DNA of 64,000 nucleotides from Chloroflexi bacterium TSY (GCA_019217005.1 JAHBNG010000064.1:1-64000); one strand, 5' to 3'. Positions 36,569 to 46,242 are shown, counted from the stretch's first letter. The notes: generated by a model not told the origin, from the sequence alone. Program-made: numbers and translations.

Positions 36569-37321
36569 GGTATATATTTTATAGTGCTCATAAAACACGT
36601 CAATCGGACAATGTAAACGAAGCGTCTTGAAAGGGAAACAGGACAAACAAACCTCTAAAGTCGTCTGTTGTTTCAGGCAATTCTGGAACGCTTCTGCCTT
36701 TGCTTCATCCAGCCGACCATTCCGTCTGAGAAATTGCCCCCACGTTGACCAGAAGCCCGGTTCAGCTTGTCCTGGTTGTGCAGTGACAAGAAAGCGAGTC
36801 GGGAATAGACGGCGGTAGGCTTCAATGTTGTAGAGCCATGAACCACCTATGACAGTTTCAGCTTCCGGATGAGTGGCTTTGATATGCTGGAACATGTCGG
36901 TCAGTTCTGCGATCCGAACACCCATCCGCTCTTTGCTGAATACTCCTTTGCCAGCTGTATCTCTGTGGATAAAATGAAGGCGGACTGCCGGGCGATCGTG
37001 ATATGGGTAAGCATAGTAAAAACATCCCCAATAAACTCCGTTATTTTCTATATATCTGCCTGGGTCATAGTGTGTATGGTAGAAGTCATACGCCCAGCCC
37101 GTTTCCTCTTCCAGATCGTTACAGGAGACAAGGCCGTGCATAAACGCCTGCCAGAGTGGGTCCGAGGGGTTCGTACGAGGTACATATAACCCATAGATAT
37201 TCCGAAGCTGGGTATGGTCGATGATGATTTCGTTGAACGGCTCTCCCGTGATCTCAGCAACTTTATACGCAAAGATCAACTGGATACGGAAAAAGGCTTT
37301 GTCGTAATCAAGCCGGGTCAT
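36551..37321 (-). CDS. Protein of unknown function
   Basis: The 256-residue cytosolic-looking protein has no signal peptide or membrane segment. It contains LVSCNDLEEETGWAYDFYHT, YWGCFYYAYPYHDRP and VRLHFIHRDTAGKGVFSKER, rich in Tyr, His and Asp. I do not recognise a family. GGSWLYNIEAYRRLFP and the many aromatic residues look conserved rather than random, and the length of the open frame supports a real gene. An ATG at 37330 is also in frame. The C-terminal residues and stop come from a palindromic repeat, so the original end may be lost. Confidence 0.6.
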   Translation of the reverse strand: MTRLDYDKAFFRIQLIFAYKVAEITGEPFNEIIIDHTQLRNIYGLYVPRTNPSDPLWQAFMHGLVSCNDLEEETGWAYDFYHTHYDPGRYIENNGVYWGCFYYAYPYHDRPAVRLHFIHRDTAGKGVFSKERMGVRIAELTDMFQHIKATHPEAETVIGGSWLYNIEAYRRLFPTRFLVTAQPGQAEPGFWSTWGQFLRRNGRLDEAKAEAFQNCLKQQTTLEVCLSCFPFKTLRLHCPIDVFYEHYKIYTAIAHR

Positions 37322-37549
37322 GTGTATCATGTTTTATTCCCAACGCAATTGTCAAGCGATCAGCATGTCAAGTATTTCCTCCGACGTCGAGCCACCACCC
37401 GCCGCTTCTATGATAATATACTATATATAATTTTGGTAGTTCGCAGCTCTATCCAACAGGAAAAGTCGAAATTTCAATCCGCTCACGATCCCCTGGAGAA
37501 AATAGCGCCACCCGAAGAGAGATGTGAAGCAATTATGCAACAAGTGGCC

Positions 37550-38557
37550 TCACCCACATCTAGCGACCGATTCGCGCAATACCAATTCAAGTGGAAACGT
37601 CGGGACGGCGTGGGGTTGACCAGCCAGACGTTGCAAGATCGCCTTGGCCGCGGCTTCGCCCAGCTCGCTGGCAGGAAATCTCACGGTGGTTAAGGGCGGA
37701 ATCATATATGCCGCACTATGTTGATCATCAAAGCCAATGAGCGAGACATCGTCGGGTACACGTAGCCCACGTCGAAATAGCGCCAGGCGTGCACCATGGG
37801 CCATCTGGTCATTGGCGGCGAAGATAGCACTAAAGGTGCGGCTTCGGCTGAGCAGCATCTCGACGGCCATGACGCCAGATTGCTCCAAAAAATTTCCCTC
37901 AATTACCAAGTCAGTGTGTGGCTCAAGCCCTGCGTCAACAAGCGCCTGTTGGTGGCCCTGCCGGCGCGCCTCAGCATCCTGATGGGCTTGAATACCTGTA
38001 ATATGTGCGATATCTCGGTGGCCCATCTCAATCAAATATTGGGTCGCGCGATACGCACCCTGGAAGTCGTCAACAGCAAGGCACTGATCAGGCAATGACG
38101 ACAATCTACGAGCAACCACAACTAACGGCATTTCTTGTGCAATTTGCTGCAAGCGCAATTCGGGCGTGCTACCGCCTAGCACAATCAGACCATCTATACG
38201 TCGACTCATCAGCAATTGTATGGCCTTCTCCTCCTGCGTTTCCTGCCAGCGTCCATCGGCAAAGAGCGGTGAGTAATTGCTCCCCTCCAACCCTTGCAAG
38301 ACACCTCTGAGTATCGCATCATAGATTGGGCCACTCACATTTTGAGTGAGTACACCGACGGTCATGGATTGCCCGCGTGCCAAACCTTGGGCAAAGATAT
38401 TGGGCTGATAATTCAATTCTGCAACGGCTGCTAAGACGGCATCTTTCTTAGACGTTGCCACCGGTGTATTGCCATTCAAGACGCGCGAGACAGTACTAAT
38501 CGACACATTGGCCTTGTCGGCAATATCCTGAATGGTAGTCTTCTGGGTCTGTGACAT
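37550..38557 (-). CDS. LacI-family transcriptional regulator
   Basis: The 335-residue protein has the N-terminal TTIQDIADKANVSISTVSRVLNG helix-turn-helix and hinge (split here as TTIQDIADKANV and SISTVSRVLNG), followed by a periplasmic-binding-protein-like sugar domain ending VPDDVSLIGFDDQHSAAYMI and LTTVRFPASELGEAAA. GAGG lies 8 bases before the chosen ATG; a start at 38587 would add ten residues. A LacI operator, GAAAACGCTTTC, lies 43 bases upstream (38600-38611), so autoregulation is likely. The same operator is at 38992-39003. Confidence 0.92.
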   Translation of the reverse strand: MSQTQKTTIQDIADKANVSISTVSRVLNGNTPVATSKKDAVLAAVAELNYQPNIFAQGLARGQSMTVGVLTQNVSGPIYDAILRGVLQGLEGSNYSPLFADGRWQETQEEKAIQLLMSRRIDGLIVLGGSTPELRLQQIAQEMPLVVVARRLSSLPDQCLAVDDFQGAYRATQYLIEMGHRDIAHITGIQAHQDAEARRQGHQQALVDAGLEPHTDLVIEGNFLEQSGVMAVEMLLSRSRTFSAIFAANDQMAHGARLALFRRGLRVPDDVSLIGFDDQHSAAYMIPPLTTVRFPASELGEAAAKAILQRLAGQPHAVPTFPLELVLRESVARCG

Positions 38558-38589
38558 CGTGCATCCTCGTTGTTTGATTTTTAACATGC

Positions 38590-38618
38590 ATTATACCGCG
38601 AAAACGCTTTCAAAACAA
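38590..38618 (-). promoter_or_regulatory. Promoter and operator of the LacI-family gene
   Basis: On the minus strand a -35-like TTGTTT (38618-38613) and -10 TATAAT (38595-38590) have 17-base spacing. The palindrome GAAAACGCTTTC (38600-38611) lies between them. This is the classic position for a repressor to block RNA polymerase. Confidence 0.65.
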
Positions 38619-38960
38619 GCATCAAATACCACCACCACAACTTGATACTCATTGTCATGCATCCAGCGTTGCCAATAACAAGGACTCTCACAAGGAAACT
38701 ACAGAGTAGCGCTACTTTTCTCATAAGCTTTTTTTATCGTTCTAACGGATTCTGTGGTGACGGAAAAACTACAGCTGATTCGGGGAATGAATGGATTTTT
38801 CTGCTTCGCTGACCAGCAGGTTGCGCTGAATCGAGGTGAATTTGTTGATGAAATGATCAATCTGTTGCTTCCTAGAATCCGCTGTAGTTCTTGTGTATAG
38901 ACAAATCACTGAATCCTGTAAACCGCTTTTTTATCAGTTCTCAACTAATAGATAGGGGTA

Positions 38961-39003
38961 TTGACAACGCAATGTTGTTATGCTACAATGCGAAAACGCT
39001 TTC
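38961..39003 (+). promoter_or_regulatory. Strong promoter with LacI-type operator, no gene directly downstream
   Basis: TTGACA (38961-38966) and TACAAT (38984-38989) have exact 17-base spacing. GAAAACGCTTTC (38992-39003) begins 2 bases after the -10 box, over the start site. The operator is identical to the one in front of the LacI gene. The next gene on this strand is the laminarinase at 39602. Confidence 0.8.
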
Positions 39004-39264
39004 ACAAAAATTCGGCCATCCTCCTAGTGAAGTCGAAAACCTTTTCATTCTCTACGAACTATTTACCTGTTTTCGTCCTAATTTGGATCGTAGACTGTTG
39101 TGCGCCTAACTGGGTAGACGCTGCAAGCAACTGTTGGCACCCCAAAGCCTTCCGTTTTGTGTACACCCCACCGTTTTTAGAGAGCGATTGAAAAGGTTCG
39201 ATCAGTGCCGGTTGAGTAGCCAAAAACGCATCGCTTGTGCTGAGGTAACAGCTGAGCTTGCTGC

Positions 39265-39382
39265 ACCGTACGGCGGTGGTCATCGTTCCGTCCAATCGTA
39301 GAACAAACTGCCAGTTTGTTCAGCATTACAGACGAGAAGACAGTGCCATTTGGACGAAACAATGACTAAGGCCCACCGTACG
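39265..39382. repeat. Inverted repeat with CCGTACGG-like ends
   Basis: GTACGGCGGTGGTCATCGTT on the left matches the inverse of AACAATGACTAAGGCCCACC on the right, with GGACGAAAC/GTTCCGTCC inside. An inner hairpin AACAAACTGCCAGTTTGTT sits in the middle. It is found once in the window. Confidence 0.55.
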
Positions 39383-39387
39383 AGGTA

Positions 39388-39487
39388 GGTGACAGTTACT
39401 TTTCGCACACAGCGAGCCGGAATTGTTCTTGACCTGCCCATTTGAACGTGAAGTGACTGTCACCTTCGGGGATAACCTGAACAGTTA
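39388..39487. repeat. Palindromic element, copy 2 (pairs with 25877-26006)
   Basis: GGTGACAGTTACTT and AAGTGACTGTCACC are the arms, and the outer right arm GGGGATAACCTGAACAGTTA matches the inverse of the left arm of copy 1. The left outer arm is missing, next to the preceding palindrome. Confidence 0.65.
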
Positions 39488-39601
39488 CGTACTGAGTTTG
39501 TATCGAATGACATTTGCTGCAATAATTCATAACCTCTCAATGCAGGATGGTAGCATCGCGGTCAGGCAATGAGATTATCCTCTACGAGAATGGAGCTTCC
39601 G

Positions 39602-42600
39602 ATGAATAGCAACAGCCGTGTATTTCTGTTTTTTGCCTTGATTGGCATGTTTTGGATCCTTTGGCTCACTCCATTGACGGGTCAGCAGGTGCGTGCATTA
39701 TCGGTTTTACCGGCGGTCATCATCGACGATTTTGAAGACGGTGACGTATCCGATTGGGGATTTTTCGGCGGTAATGCGGCCGGCGGCGGAGGAGGTGTAC
39801 TCGACGATCGACCGCTGGAAGGCGCCTATTACCTCAGCACCGGCTGGGGTGGTGAAGGCTCAAACAGTGTCTTCTATGGCGGCTTTTTCAAGAATTTTGT
39901 GGATACATTACAGATCGCCCCTCCAACCGATCCCTGGTTTAATGTATGGGTCCTCAATCAAAGTGATGCCACTGTTGACCAGTACACGCTTGAAATCACC
40001 ATCCGCGAGGATCTGGATGGCAACGGGTGGACCGATGGTGCAGAAGACTCTTTCCGGCTAGACACGTCCTTCATCAACACATCCTTCGACGACCAATGGA
40101 CATTGATTAGTGCACCGGTCAGCAGTTTCACCAATCTGTCGACTGGTGGTAACGGCACATTTGATGGCAATCTTGACGAGGTTGTGATTGTCGTTGCGGG
40201 CGTGCAAGGCGGTTCTGGCTCGACAGTTGAGATAGATTTTGACCAGCTTTCGTTCACGTCGGGCGGCCCACTGGTTCGCTCTGTAACGGTCTTTGACGAT
40301 ATGGAGCACGGTGACCCCTCCGGCAACGGCTGGTTCACCTTTGGTGGCGCTGTCGGTGGTGGTGGCATCAACGCCAATAATGTAGATTTGCCCCCCAGCG
40401 ACGGGGGAGCATATTCATTGGAAACAGGTTGGGGTTCTGGTGGAACGCCTGGTTTTTACGGCGGATTTGGTCGCACCAATCTCACAGACTTGGCCGGTAT
40501 CGCCTACTTCAACTTCTGGATCAATCCCGATGCAGGTCAGGATTACACACTGGAAATCAACCTCCAGGAAGACGACAATGGAGATGACGCCGCCGCGGGC
40601 AACGATGATGATGAATTCCAGTACAACTGCGTTGTCTCCCCCACAGGGCCTTGCGCCACCAGCGGCGGTGGTTGGCAGCAAATCTCCATTCCGCTGGCCG
40701 ATTTCTTTGACGATAACTCCTTCTTGACTGGCGGCAACGGCGTGCTTGATGCCGTGCCTACTTCAGGGGGCGGCAACGGTCAGCTCATCAACGTTGTCAT
40801 TGCCGTCATCGGCAACACCGGTTCCGATGTCAACTTTCGCACCGATTACTGGGCCTTTTCAACCGACTCGTTGGCAACGCCAATGCAGATTGTAGATGAC
40901 TTCGAGAATGGTCTGCCCAGTGGCACGGATGGCGATGGCGTACCCATTGGCTTCTTTACTTTCAGCGACGGCAGCCCGGTTTCTATCGCCACGACCGACA
41001 CACCACCAGACCCCGTCCCCGGCTCGACTGCTGGCAACAATGTCATGGCGCTTACCGGGAATGTTACCGCATTTGCAGGCTTCATCCACAACTTTGAAAA
41101 CGCAGCCGTTGATACATGGATTACCCAAGACTGGAGTCGCTTCGAGGGCTTGAGCTTCTGGCTTTATGGTTACAATACGGGGACAACCCTCTTTGTTGAC
41201 ATCATCGACAATCGAAACCCTGGCTCGACAAGCGATGATGCGGAGCGCTTCAGCGTCACCTTGATCGATGACTTCTCTGGCTGGCAGTTCTTTGAGTTGC
41301 CATTCTCTCGCTTTTCCCGCAAGGAGATCGGGAATGGGGCACCCAACGATGGTTTCACGCTGACTCAGGTACATGGCTGGGCATTGGGTACCCTCGATAC
41401 GCCTGGCACTGTTACTTATTACATCGACGATGCTTCTCTCTACGGCACAGCAGAAATTCCTGAGCTGGCGGTCACGTTCTCGGCTGGACGGTACGATATC
41501 GAAGAAGGCGCCACAGGCAACATAACCGTGAAGCTCAACCGATCCATGAATAGCGACGATCCAGCCCAGGTCTCCGTTGATTACTTTACCGAGCCAGGTG
41601 TCGCTACCCCCGACCGCGAGTATACGCCTACCTCCGGCACACTCATCTTCGTCAACGGCGGTCCATCCGAACTGAGTTTCGCGCTGGAGACATTCGATGA
41701 TACCAAGTGGGAAGGGGACGAGCGCATCGTCTTGCGTCTCGCCAATCCTGTTGATGTTGCGACCGGTTTTGCCACGCAGTCCTCCGCGTTCATTGTCGAA
41801 AATGACCCCTACGACCCAGATTTGCTCGACGACTTCACACACGGTGCGTACTTGTGGGAGACCAGCGACGACCTGACATTGGAGACTGTCGAACTCGTGG
41901 CGGGTGACGAGGCCGCGATCCCAGGTCAGGATCCTTTCGAAACAGTGTTGCAGGCGACTTCTATTGGCGTCGCACCGAGGGTTGTCATTGAGCAAGCGCG
42001 CGCCGATGTGGCCGCGTTAATACCAACTGGAAACAAGGCTGCCGATAAGATGCTGCGCGATGCGCTTAAATTCCTTGATAAGGTTCTCGATTCCCACAAC
42101 TGGCTGAACGGCTATTATTTGGATGCCAAAAAGGGTAAAAAGGTATTTGGTGATCTGCAGAAAGCGGTAGAAAAGCTGACAAAAGCCGCCAAGAAATCTC
42201 CCGCATCGGCACCGGCGATTGCGGCCATCATCAAAGATCTGGTCGACGCAAGCCGTGAACTGGTACGGAATGCAATAAAGAAGAGCGTCCCAACAGCCCC
42301 TACCTTTGGTCGTGACTTCGCCATCCAGGATGACTGGAGCCACGGTGAGGCACTCACATTCTGGTATTTCGGCAACAACAGTGGCCACGATATCACGGTG
42401 AATCTCAAAGACAATCGTGCCCCAGACCCAGGTCCCTCTGGCTGGAGCATGGTCTGGAGCGAAGAGTTCAATGAACCCGCTGGCACGCCCCCGAATCCCG
42501 AGTTCTGGACTTATGAGATCGGCGACGTAACGCCAGATGGCAAGAACGGTTGGGGAAACGATGAACTTCAGTACTACACCGATGATCTAGCCAACGCCGC

Positions 42601-44614
42601 CACAGACGGATTGGGCAATATGGTTCTGACCGTGCGCCAAGATGACGGCTCACGCAGCTGCTACTACGGTCCCTGTGAATATACCTCGGCGCGGCTCATT
42701 TCATGGCGCAAGGCAGAGTTTGCCTATGGCCGTATCGAGTCCCGCATCCTTGTGCCCCAGGGCGGTGGCATTTGGCCGGCTTTCTGGAGCCTGGGGACGG
42801 ATATCGATTTAGTTAGCTGGCCACAGACGGGTGAAATCGACTTCATGGAGTTCGTTGGACGGTTGCCCAATGAAATCTTTGGCACCATCCATGGCCCAGG
42901 CTACTCTGGTGGCGCCAGCTTTGGCAACGTCTATGACTTTGGTGAGCCCGTATTCAACGACTACCACACCTTTGCAATCGAGTGGGAACCCGATCTGATC
43001 CGGTGGTATGTGGACGACATCCTCTATCATACTGCAACGCCAACCGATGTAGCCCCCAACGAGTGGGTTTTCAACGATCCTGTCTTCCTGCTGTTGAATG
43101 TAGCCATCGGTGGTAACTTTGGTGGTGCGGTCGATCCTAACATTTCGCTGCCCCAGTCGATGGCGGTTGACTACATCCGCGTCTATCAAGGTCCGGATAC
43201 GGCCGAACGCTTCGAAGCCAACTTCACCGACAACTTCAGTGGTTGGCAAGAGGTCGTCCTGCCCTTCTTTGCATTCATGCGCAGTGATGAACAGCCAGAG
43301 GGTGCACCTAATGATGGCCTTGGCTTGAGCGAAGTGTGGGGGTATGGTTTTACGCTGCCCAACGGTGGTACGATACGTTTGGATCAGGTACGTGTTCAGC
43401 CAGTACCACCGCCCATGGCAGTGACAGTTACAACGCTGGCCGACAGCGGTGCGGGTTCGTTGCGAGAAGCGCTGGACATCATCGCCGTTGACGGTGTAAT
43501 CACCTTTGCTCCAAGCTTGGCGGGTGGTACGATCTCCCTGACCTCGGGGCAGTTGTCAGTTGACAAGAGCCTTTCCGTCGACGGCAGCGGAGCACCTGGG
43601 TTGACCATAAGCGGCAACAACGTTTCGCGCGTCTTCCAGATCGCCGCCGGAATGACGGTGGACATGAGTGACCTTACGATTTCCGATGGTGTCGGCGCAC
43701 CACAAGGCGGTGGCATCCTCAACTACGGCGTGCTGAACCTGGATACTGTAACCGTTACCAACAACACCGAATCGAGCGCTGGACCTGCCAATTTCGAGTT
43801 CGGCGGTGGTGGCATCTACAACGGAGATGGTGCAACGCTCAACCTGACCAATAGCACTGTGAGTCATAACGCCACGCTGAATCAGCCGGGCGGTGGCATC
43901 TATGGCTTCTTCAACAGCACCATCAATGTCACCAATAGCACGGTGAGCAACAATTTGTCTGCAGACGTGGCCGGTGGACTGCGGACGTTAGGCAATGCCA
44001 GCATCGTCAACAGCACTATCAGTGGCAATACTTCGACCACGTGGCACGGCGGCGCAATGTTTATGACGGATGGCACTGTTACCATCCTGAACAGCACCAT
44101 TGTGGGCAACAATGCCCCTCCCGGTACGGCGGGAGGTCTGATGGTAGCCACTTTTGGTGCTCCTGTCGCTGTCACGGTGCAGAATACCATCGTGGCTAGC
44201 AACACCAACCTAAACTGCCAAATAGAAGGCGCTCCAAACGTGGCCATACTCGAATCGCTAGGCAACAATGTCTTCACCGACGGGTCATGCCCGTCGATTG
44301 GGGGTGACCAGAATGTAGTCGATGCGGGCGTTGATGTTTTAGCCCCCAATGGTGGCCCAACTTGGACGCACGCCTTGCTACCTGGCAGCCCAGCAATCGA
44401 CGCTGGCGAAAACGCGGTTTGTCCTGCGACCGACCAACGAGGAGTTGCGCGGGACACAGCCTGTGATGTCGGTGCATTTGAAGCGACGTCTGCCACAACC
44501 GCCGCGGCAAGTACCACTATCGAGGAAAGCAATCTCGGCAACAACGTGGGCTCAACAGAAAAGGAATTGCGGATAGATTCAACGGCTATATTCTTGCCGA
44601 TTATCCAACAGTAA
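39602..44614 (+). CDS. Secreted multidomain GH16 laminarinase
   Basis: The 1,670-residue protein starts at 39602 (GGAG 6 bases upstream) with a signal peptide (FLFFALIGMFWILWL). Three carbohydrate-binding CIA30/CBM11-like domains follow, each opening with DDFEDG/DDMEHG/DDFENG. Next is a Calx-beta domain (about 628-735), then a fourth binding domain opening LLDDFTHG. This fourth domain is split by a Lys-rich helical segment (about 800-900) and by the GH16 catalytic domain (about 945-1196). GH16 has WGNDELQYYTDD and GEIDFME, with nucleophile and acid/base Glu near 1078 and 1083. A beta-helix with Asn-Ser-Thr repeats follows, ending FLPIIQQ. It should cut beta-1,3-glucans outside the cell. It lies downstream of a LacI-controlled promoter. 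Confidence 0.9.
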   Translation: MNSNSRVFLFFALIGMFWILWLTPLTGQQVRALSVLPAVIIDDFEDGDVSDWGFFGGNAAGGGGGVLDDRPLEGAYYLSTGWGGEGSNSVFYGGFFKNFVDTLQIAPPTDPWFNVWVLNQSDATVDQYTLEITIREDLDGNGWTDGAEDSFRLDTSFINTSFDDQWTLISAPVSSFTNLSTGGNGTFDGNLDEVVIVVAGVQGGSGSTVEIDFDQLSFTSGGPLVRSVTVFDDMEHGDPSGNGWFTFGGAVGGGGINANNVDLPPSDGGAYSLETGWGSGGTPGFYGGFGRTNLTDLAGIAYFNFWINPDAGQDYTLEINLQEDDNGDDAAAGNDDDEFQYNCVVSPTGPCATSGGGWQQISIPLADFFDDNSFLTGGNGVLDAVPTSGGGNGQLINVVIAVIGNTGSDVNFRTDYWAFSTDSLATPMQIVDDFENGLPSGTDGDGVPIGFFTFSDGSPVSIATTDTPPDPVPGSTAGNNVMALTGNVTAFAGFIHNFENAAVDTWITQDWSRFEGLSFWLYGYNTGTTLFVDIIDNRNPGSTSDDAERFSVTLIDDFSGWQFFELPFSRFSRKEIGNGAPNDGFTLTQVHGWALGTLDTPGTVTYYIDDASLYGTAEIPELAVTFSAGRYDIEEGATGNITVKLNRSMNSDDPAQVSVDYFTEPGVATPDREYTPTSGTLIFVNGGPSELSFALETFDDTKWEGDERIVLRLANPVDVATGFATQSSAFIVENDPYDPDLLDDFTHGAYLWETSDDLTLETVELVAGDEAAIPGQDPFETVLQATSIGVAPRVVIEQARADVAALIPTGNKAADKMLRDALKFLDKVLDSHNWLNGYYLDAKKGKKVFGDLQKAVEKLTKAAKKSPASAPAIAAIIKDLVDASRELVRNAIKKSVPTAPTFGRDFAIQDDWSHGEALTFWYFGNNSGHDITVNLKDNRAPDPGPSGWSMVWSEEFNEPAGTPPNPEFWTYEIGDVTPDGKNGWGNDELQYYTDDLANAATDGLGNMVLTVRQDDGSRSCYYGPCEYTSARLISWRKAEFAYGRIESRILVPQGGGIWPAFWSLGTDIDLVSWPQTGEIDFMEFVGRLPNEIFGTIHGPGYSGGASFGNVYDFGEPVFNDYHTFAIEWEPDLIRWYVDDILYHTATPTDVAPNEWVFNDPVFLLLNVAIGGNFGGAVDPNISLPQSMAVDYIRVYQGPDTAERFEANFTDNFSGWQEVVLPFFAFMRSDEQPEGAPNDGLGLSEVWGYGFTLPNGGTIRLDQVRVQPVPPPMAVTVTTLADSGAGSLREALDIIAVDGVITFAPSLAGGTISLTSGQLSVDKSLSVDGSGAPGLTISGNNVSRVFQIAAGMTVDMSDLTISDGVGAPQGGGILNYGVLNLDTVTVTNNTESSAGPANFEFGGGGIYNGDGATLNLTNSTVSHNATLNQPGGGIYGFFNSTINVTNSTVSNNLSADVAGGLRTLGNASIVNSTISGNTSTTWHGGAMFMTDGTVTILNSTIVGNNAPPGTAGGLMVATFGAPVAVTVQNTIVASNTNLNCQIEGAPNVAILESLGNNVFTDGSCPSIGGDQNVVDAGVDVLAPNGGPTWTHALLPGSPAIDAGENAVCPATDQRGVARDTACDVGAFEATSATTAAASTTIEESNLGNNVGSTEKELRIDSTAIFLPIIQQ

Positions 44615-44655
44615 CAGATCAGATCACTGGCGTCGCGTTCTCTATCTGTTATTCA

Positions 44656-44777
44656 AGAGATATTATAGGGATTGAAATTAGGACACGGATGAACACAGAT
44701 TTCACGGATTGATTCTGAGATGATCCGTGTTCATCCTAAAAATCCGTGTCCCATATTCTTAATCCTTATAATCTCTA
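44656..44777. repeat. Long imperfect palindrome (GGACACGGATGAACAC type)
   Basis: GGACACGGATGAACAC and its inverse around GTGTTCATCC and ATCCGTGTCC (44681-44751), with outer arms AGAGATATTATA and TTATAATCTCT, form a long stem. Similar motifs are common intergenic palindromes in many genomes. It lies between convergent genes and could also help end transcription. Confidence 0.6.
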
Positions 44778-44840
44778 ATGCTGCTCGTGCCGGCGAACAT
44801 CGAAGGGCTTACTTCATCCGCGGGGCGTATAAAGCGTTTT

Positions 44841-46037
44841 TCACCCTGAACCATGCGGCAGAAATGGGACAACATGCAACAACGTTCGGGCTTCATCTGC
44901 CAATTCAAGAAAGAAGCGGTTCAGTTCAGCACCGAGATCCATGAACTGATCAATTGGCAATCCAAATGCCTGTTCCAGCCAAGGGTATACATCTTGATTG
45001 AGTTTGAACGCGCTATAACCCAGCCCAAAAATCATGGCTGAGCTTGCCGTATACCCCAGGCGTACTTGGCGTGGGTCACCGTGCCAACCCGCCTCGCTTA
45101 GCCCTGTTAAATACCCCTCAAAGACAATCCGATCTAGGGTTCGAGCTTGGGCGACATCCACTTCCGAGAAGAATAAGGTTCCTTGAACCAAAGAGGCTAA
45201 CTCTAGGCCGATGGCTCCCATTCCGACAAATGTCCAGTCAACGGCCACGGTTTCGTCATGTCCATCTTGCGTACGTCTCGCAAATAAATTTCGGCGAAAG
45301 GCGTCGCCATGAACAACGGTTTGGGGCAGGCGATAAAGGGCATCCAGGAGAGGACCACGTTCTTCCCAAAGCTGTAACATGCTATTTGCATCGTCCTTGT
45401 TGATAAACCACCGATGTGTTTGCGGTTCGCCTAGTGAAGCGCGAAGCTGATCGAATTTTCGCCCTGCTTGCTTGCCATGTACGAGATGCTGTAACCTGTC
45501 TCGGAGTAGCCATGGCCAACAGGGCAATTCCTGATTAGCCAAAAATGTACCGTTGAATTGTCCCAGGTGACGCGCAACCAACCCATAGTGTTCGAGAGGC
45601 CAATTGAGGCCGACGTCATCGACTAATTCCTCCAGCCATAGACCAACCACCTTCTCGAAAAATTCAGTTATGCCCAAAAAACGGGGTGCAGCCAGACTGC
45701 CCGGTAAATCAGCCAATTGTCCTGATTGATAGGCCAACACCTCACGTTTCCAATATCTAGGGTCAGCAGGATCATCGTCAGCAGTCGTTCCAACAACTTT
45801 TAGAATCAGTGACCATTCTATCGATTTGTCTTGATCACGCCCCTTACCGGCAAAGCGATAGACTCCAGACAAAACTTCGCCCACATCACCAGCACCACCA
45901 TAGACACGGCGATACGTCCAATCCGCGATTTCAGTCGTCTCACGGTTGAGTGCGCGCCGTACAATGGGGGTCAATGTCGCTTTGTCGATTGCAGATAAAT
46001 AGACATTGTCTGCTGGTGTTTCGCTTTGTTCTGCCAT
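44841..46037 (-). CDS. Aminoglycoside-phosphotransferase-fold protein
   Basis: The 398-residue protein has VVHGDAFRRNLF (catalytic Asp and metal Asn) and VAVDWTFVG (metal Asp), the APH/choline-kinase-like motifs. An N-terminal part with RRVYGGAGDVGE and LILKVVG resembles the ATP-binding lobe. The family phosphorylates small hydroxylated compounds, including antibiotics and ecdysteroids. Substrate specificity is unknown and there is no sign of a resistance cassette. It is convergent with the laminarinase gene and divergent from the next element. Confidence 0.75.
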   Translation of the reverse strand: MAEQSETPADNVYLSAIDKATLTPIVRRALNRETTEIADWTYRRVYGGAGDVGEVLSGVYRFAGKGRDQDKSIEWSLILKVVGTTADDDPADPRYWKREVLAYQSGQLADLPGSLAAPRFLGITEFFEKVVGLWLEELVDDVGLNWPLEHYGLVARHLGQFNGTFLANQELPCWPWLLRDRLQHLVHGKQAGRKFDQLRASLGEPQTHRWFINKDDANSMLQLWEERGPLLDALYRLPQTVVHGDAFRRNLFARRTQDGHDETVAVDWTFVGMGAIGLELASLVQGTLFFSEVDVAQARTLDRIVFEGYLTGLSEAGWHGDPRQVRLGYTASSAMIFGLGYSAFKLNQDVYPWLEQAFGLPIDQFMDLGAELNRFFLELADEARTLLHVVPFLPHGSG

Positions 46038-46066
46038 CTACCGCCTCCCGCTTTTTATTTATCGTA

Positions 46067-46221
46067 CTCACTACCCGACATTTTCAGTGCTCGTGGGATT
46101 CTTCGCTAATCTGATCGGGTCAAGCGGATCGGCTCGGTCAGAGAATCGAGCTCAAACGAAGTCAATTGGCTCGAATACCCGCTCAAGAATGACATGGACG
46201 AACGTTTTGTCGGGTAATGAG
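46067..46221. repeat. 155-base inverted-repeat element with CTCAYTACCCGACA ends
   Basis: CTCACTACCCGACATTTT and the inverse TTTTGTCGGGTAATGAG lie at the ends. No target duplication was recognised and no gene is inside. It occurs once in the window, so it may be a MITE or a simple long palindrome. Confidence 0.5.
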
Positions 46222-46242
46222 ACTTTCCTATACTAAAATAAA

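Larger units (their letters stand above)
38619..39601. other. 983-base gap with an orphan promoter and two palindromes
   Basis: No convincing gene is seen. It holds a strong promoter with a LacI operator (38961-39003), a palindrome at 39265-39382 and another at 39388-39487. The sequence around 38640-38950 and 39004-39260 has only short open frames without family resemblance. Confidence 0.6.

Noticed and set aside
41000..41995. Minus-strand open frame of 378 codons opposite the laminarinase
   Set aside because: The plus-strand frame has clear repeated domains; the opposite frame is a consequence of high GC codon use.
44841..46037. Antibiotic-resistance phosphotransferase
   Set aside because: The fold motifs are shared with many kinases, and there is no cassette, integron or resistance neighbour; only the fold can be claimed.
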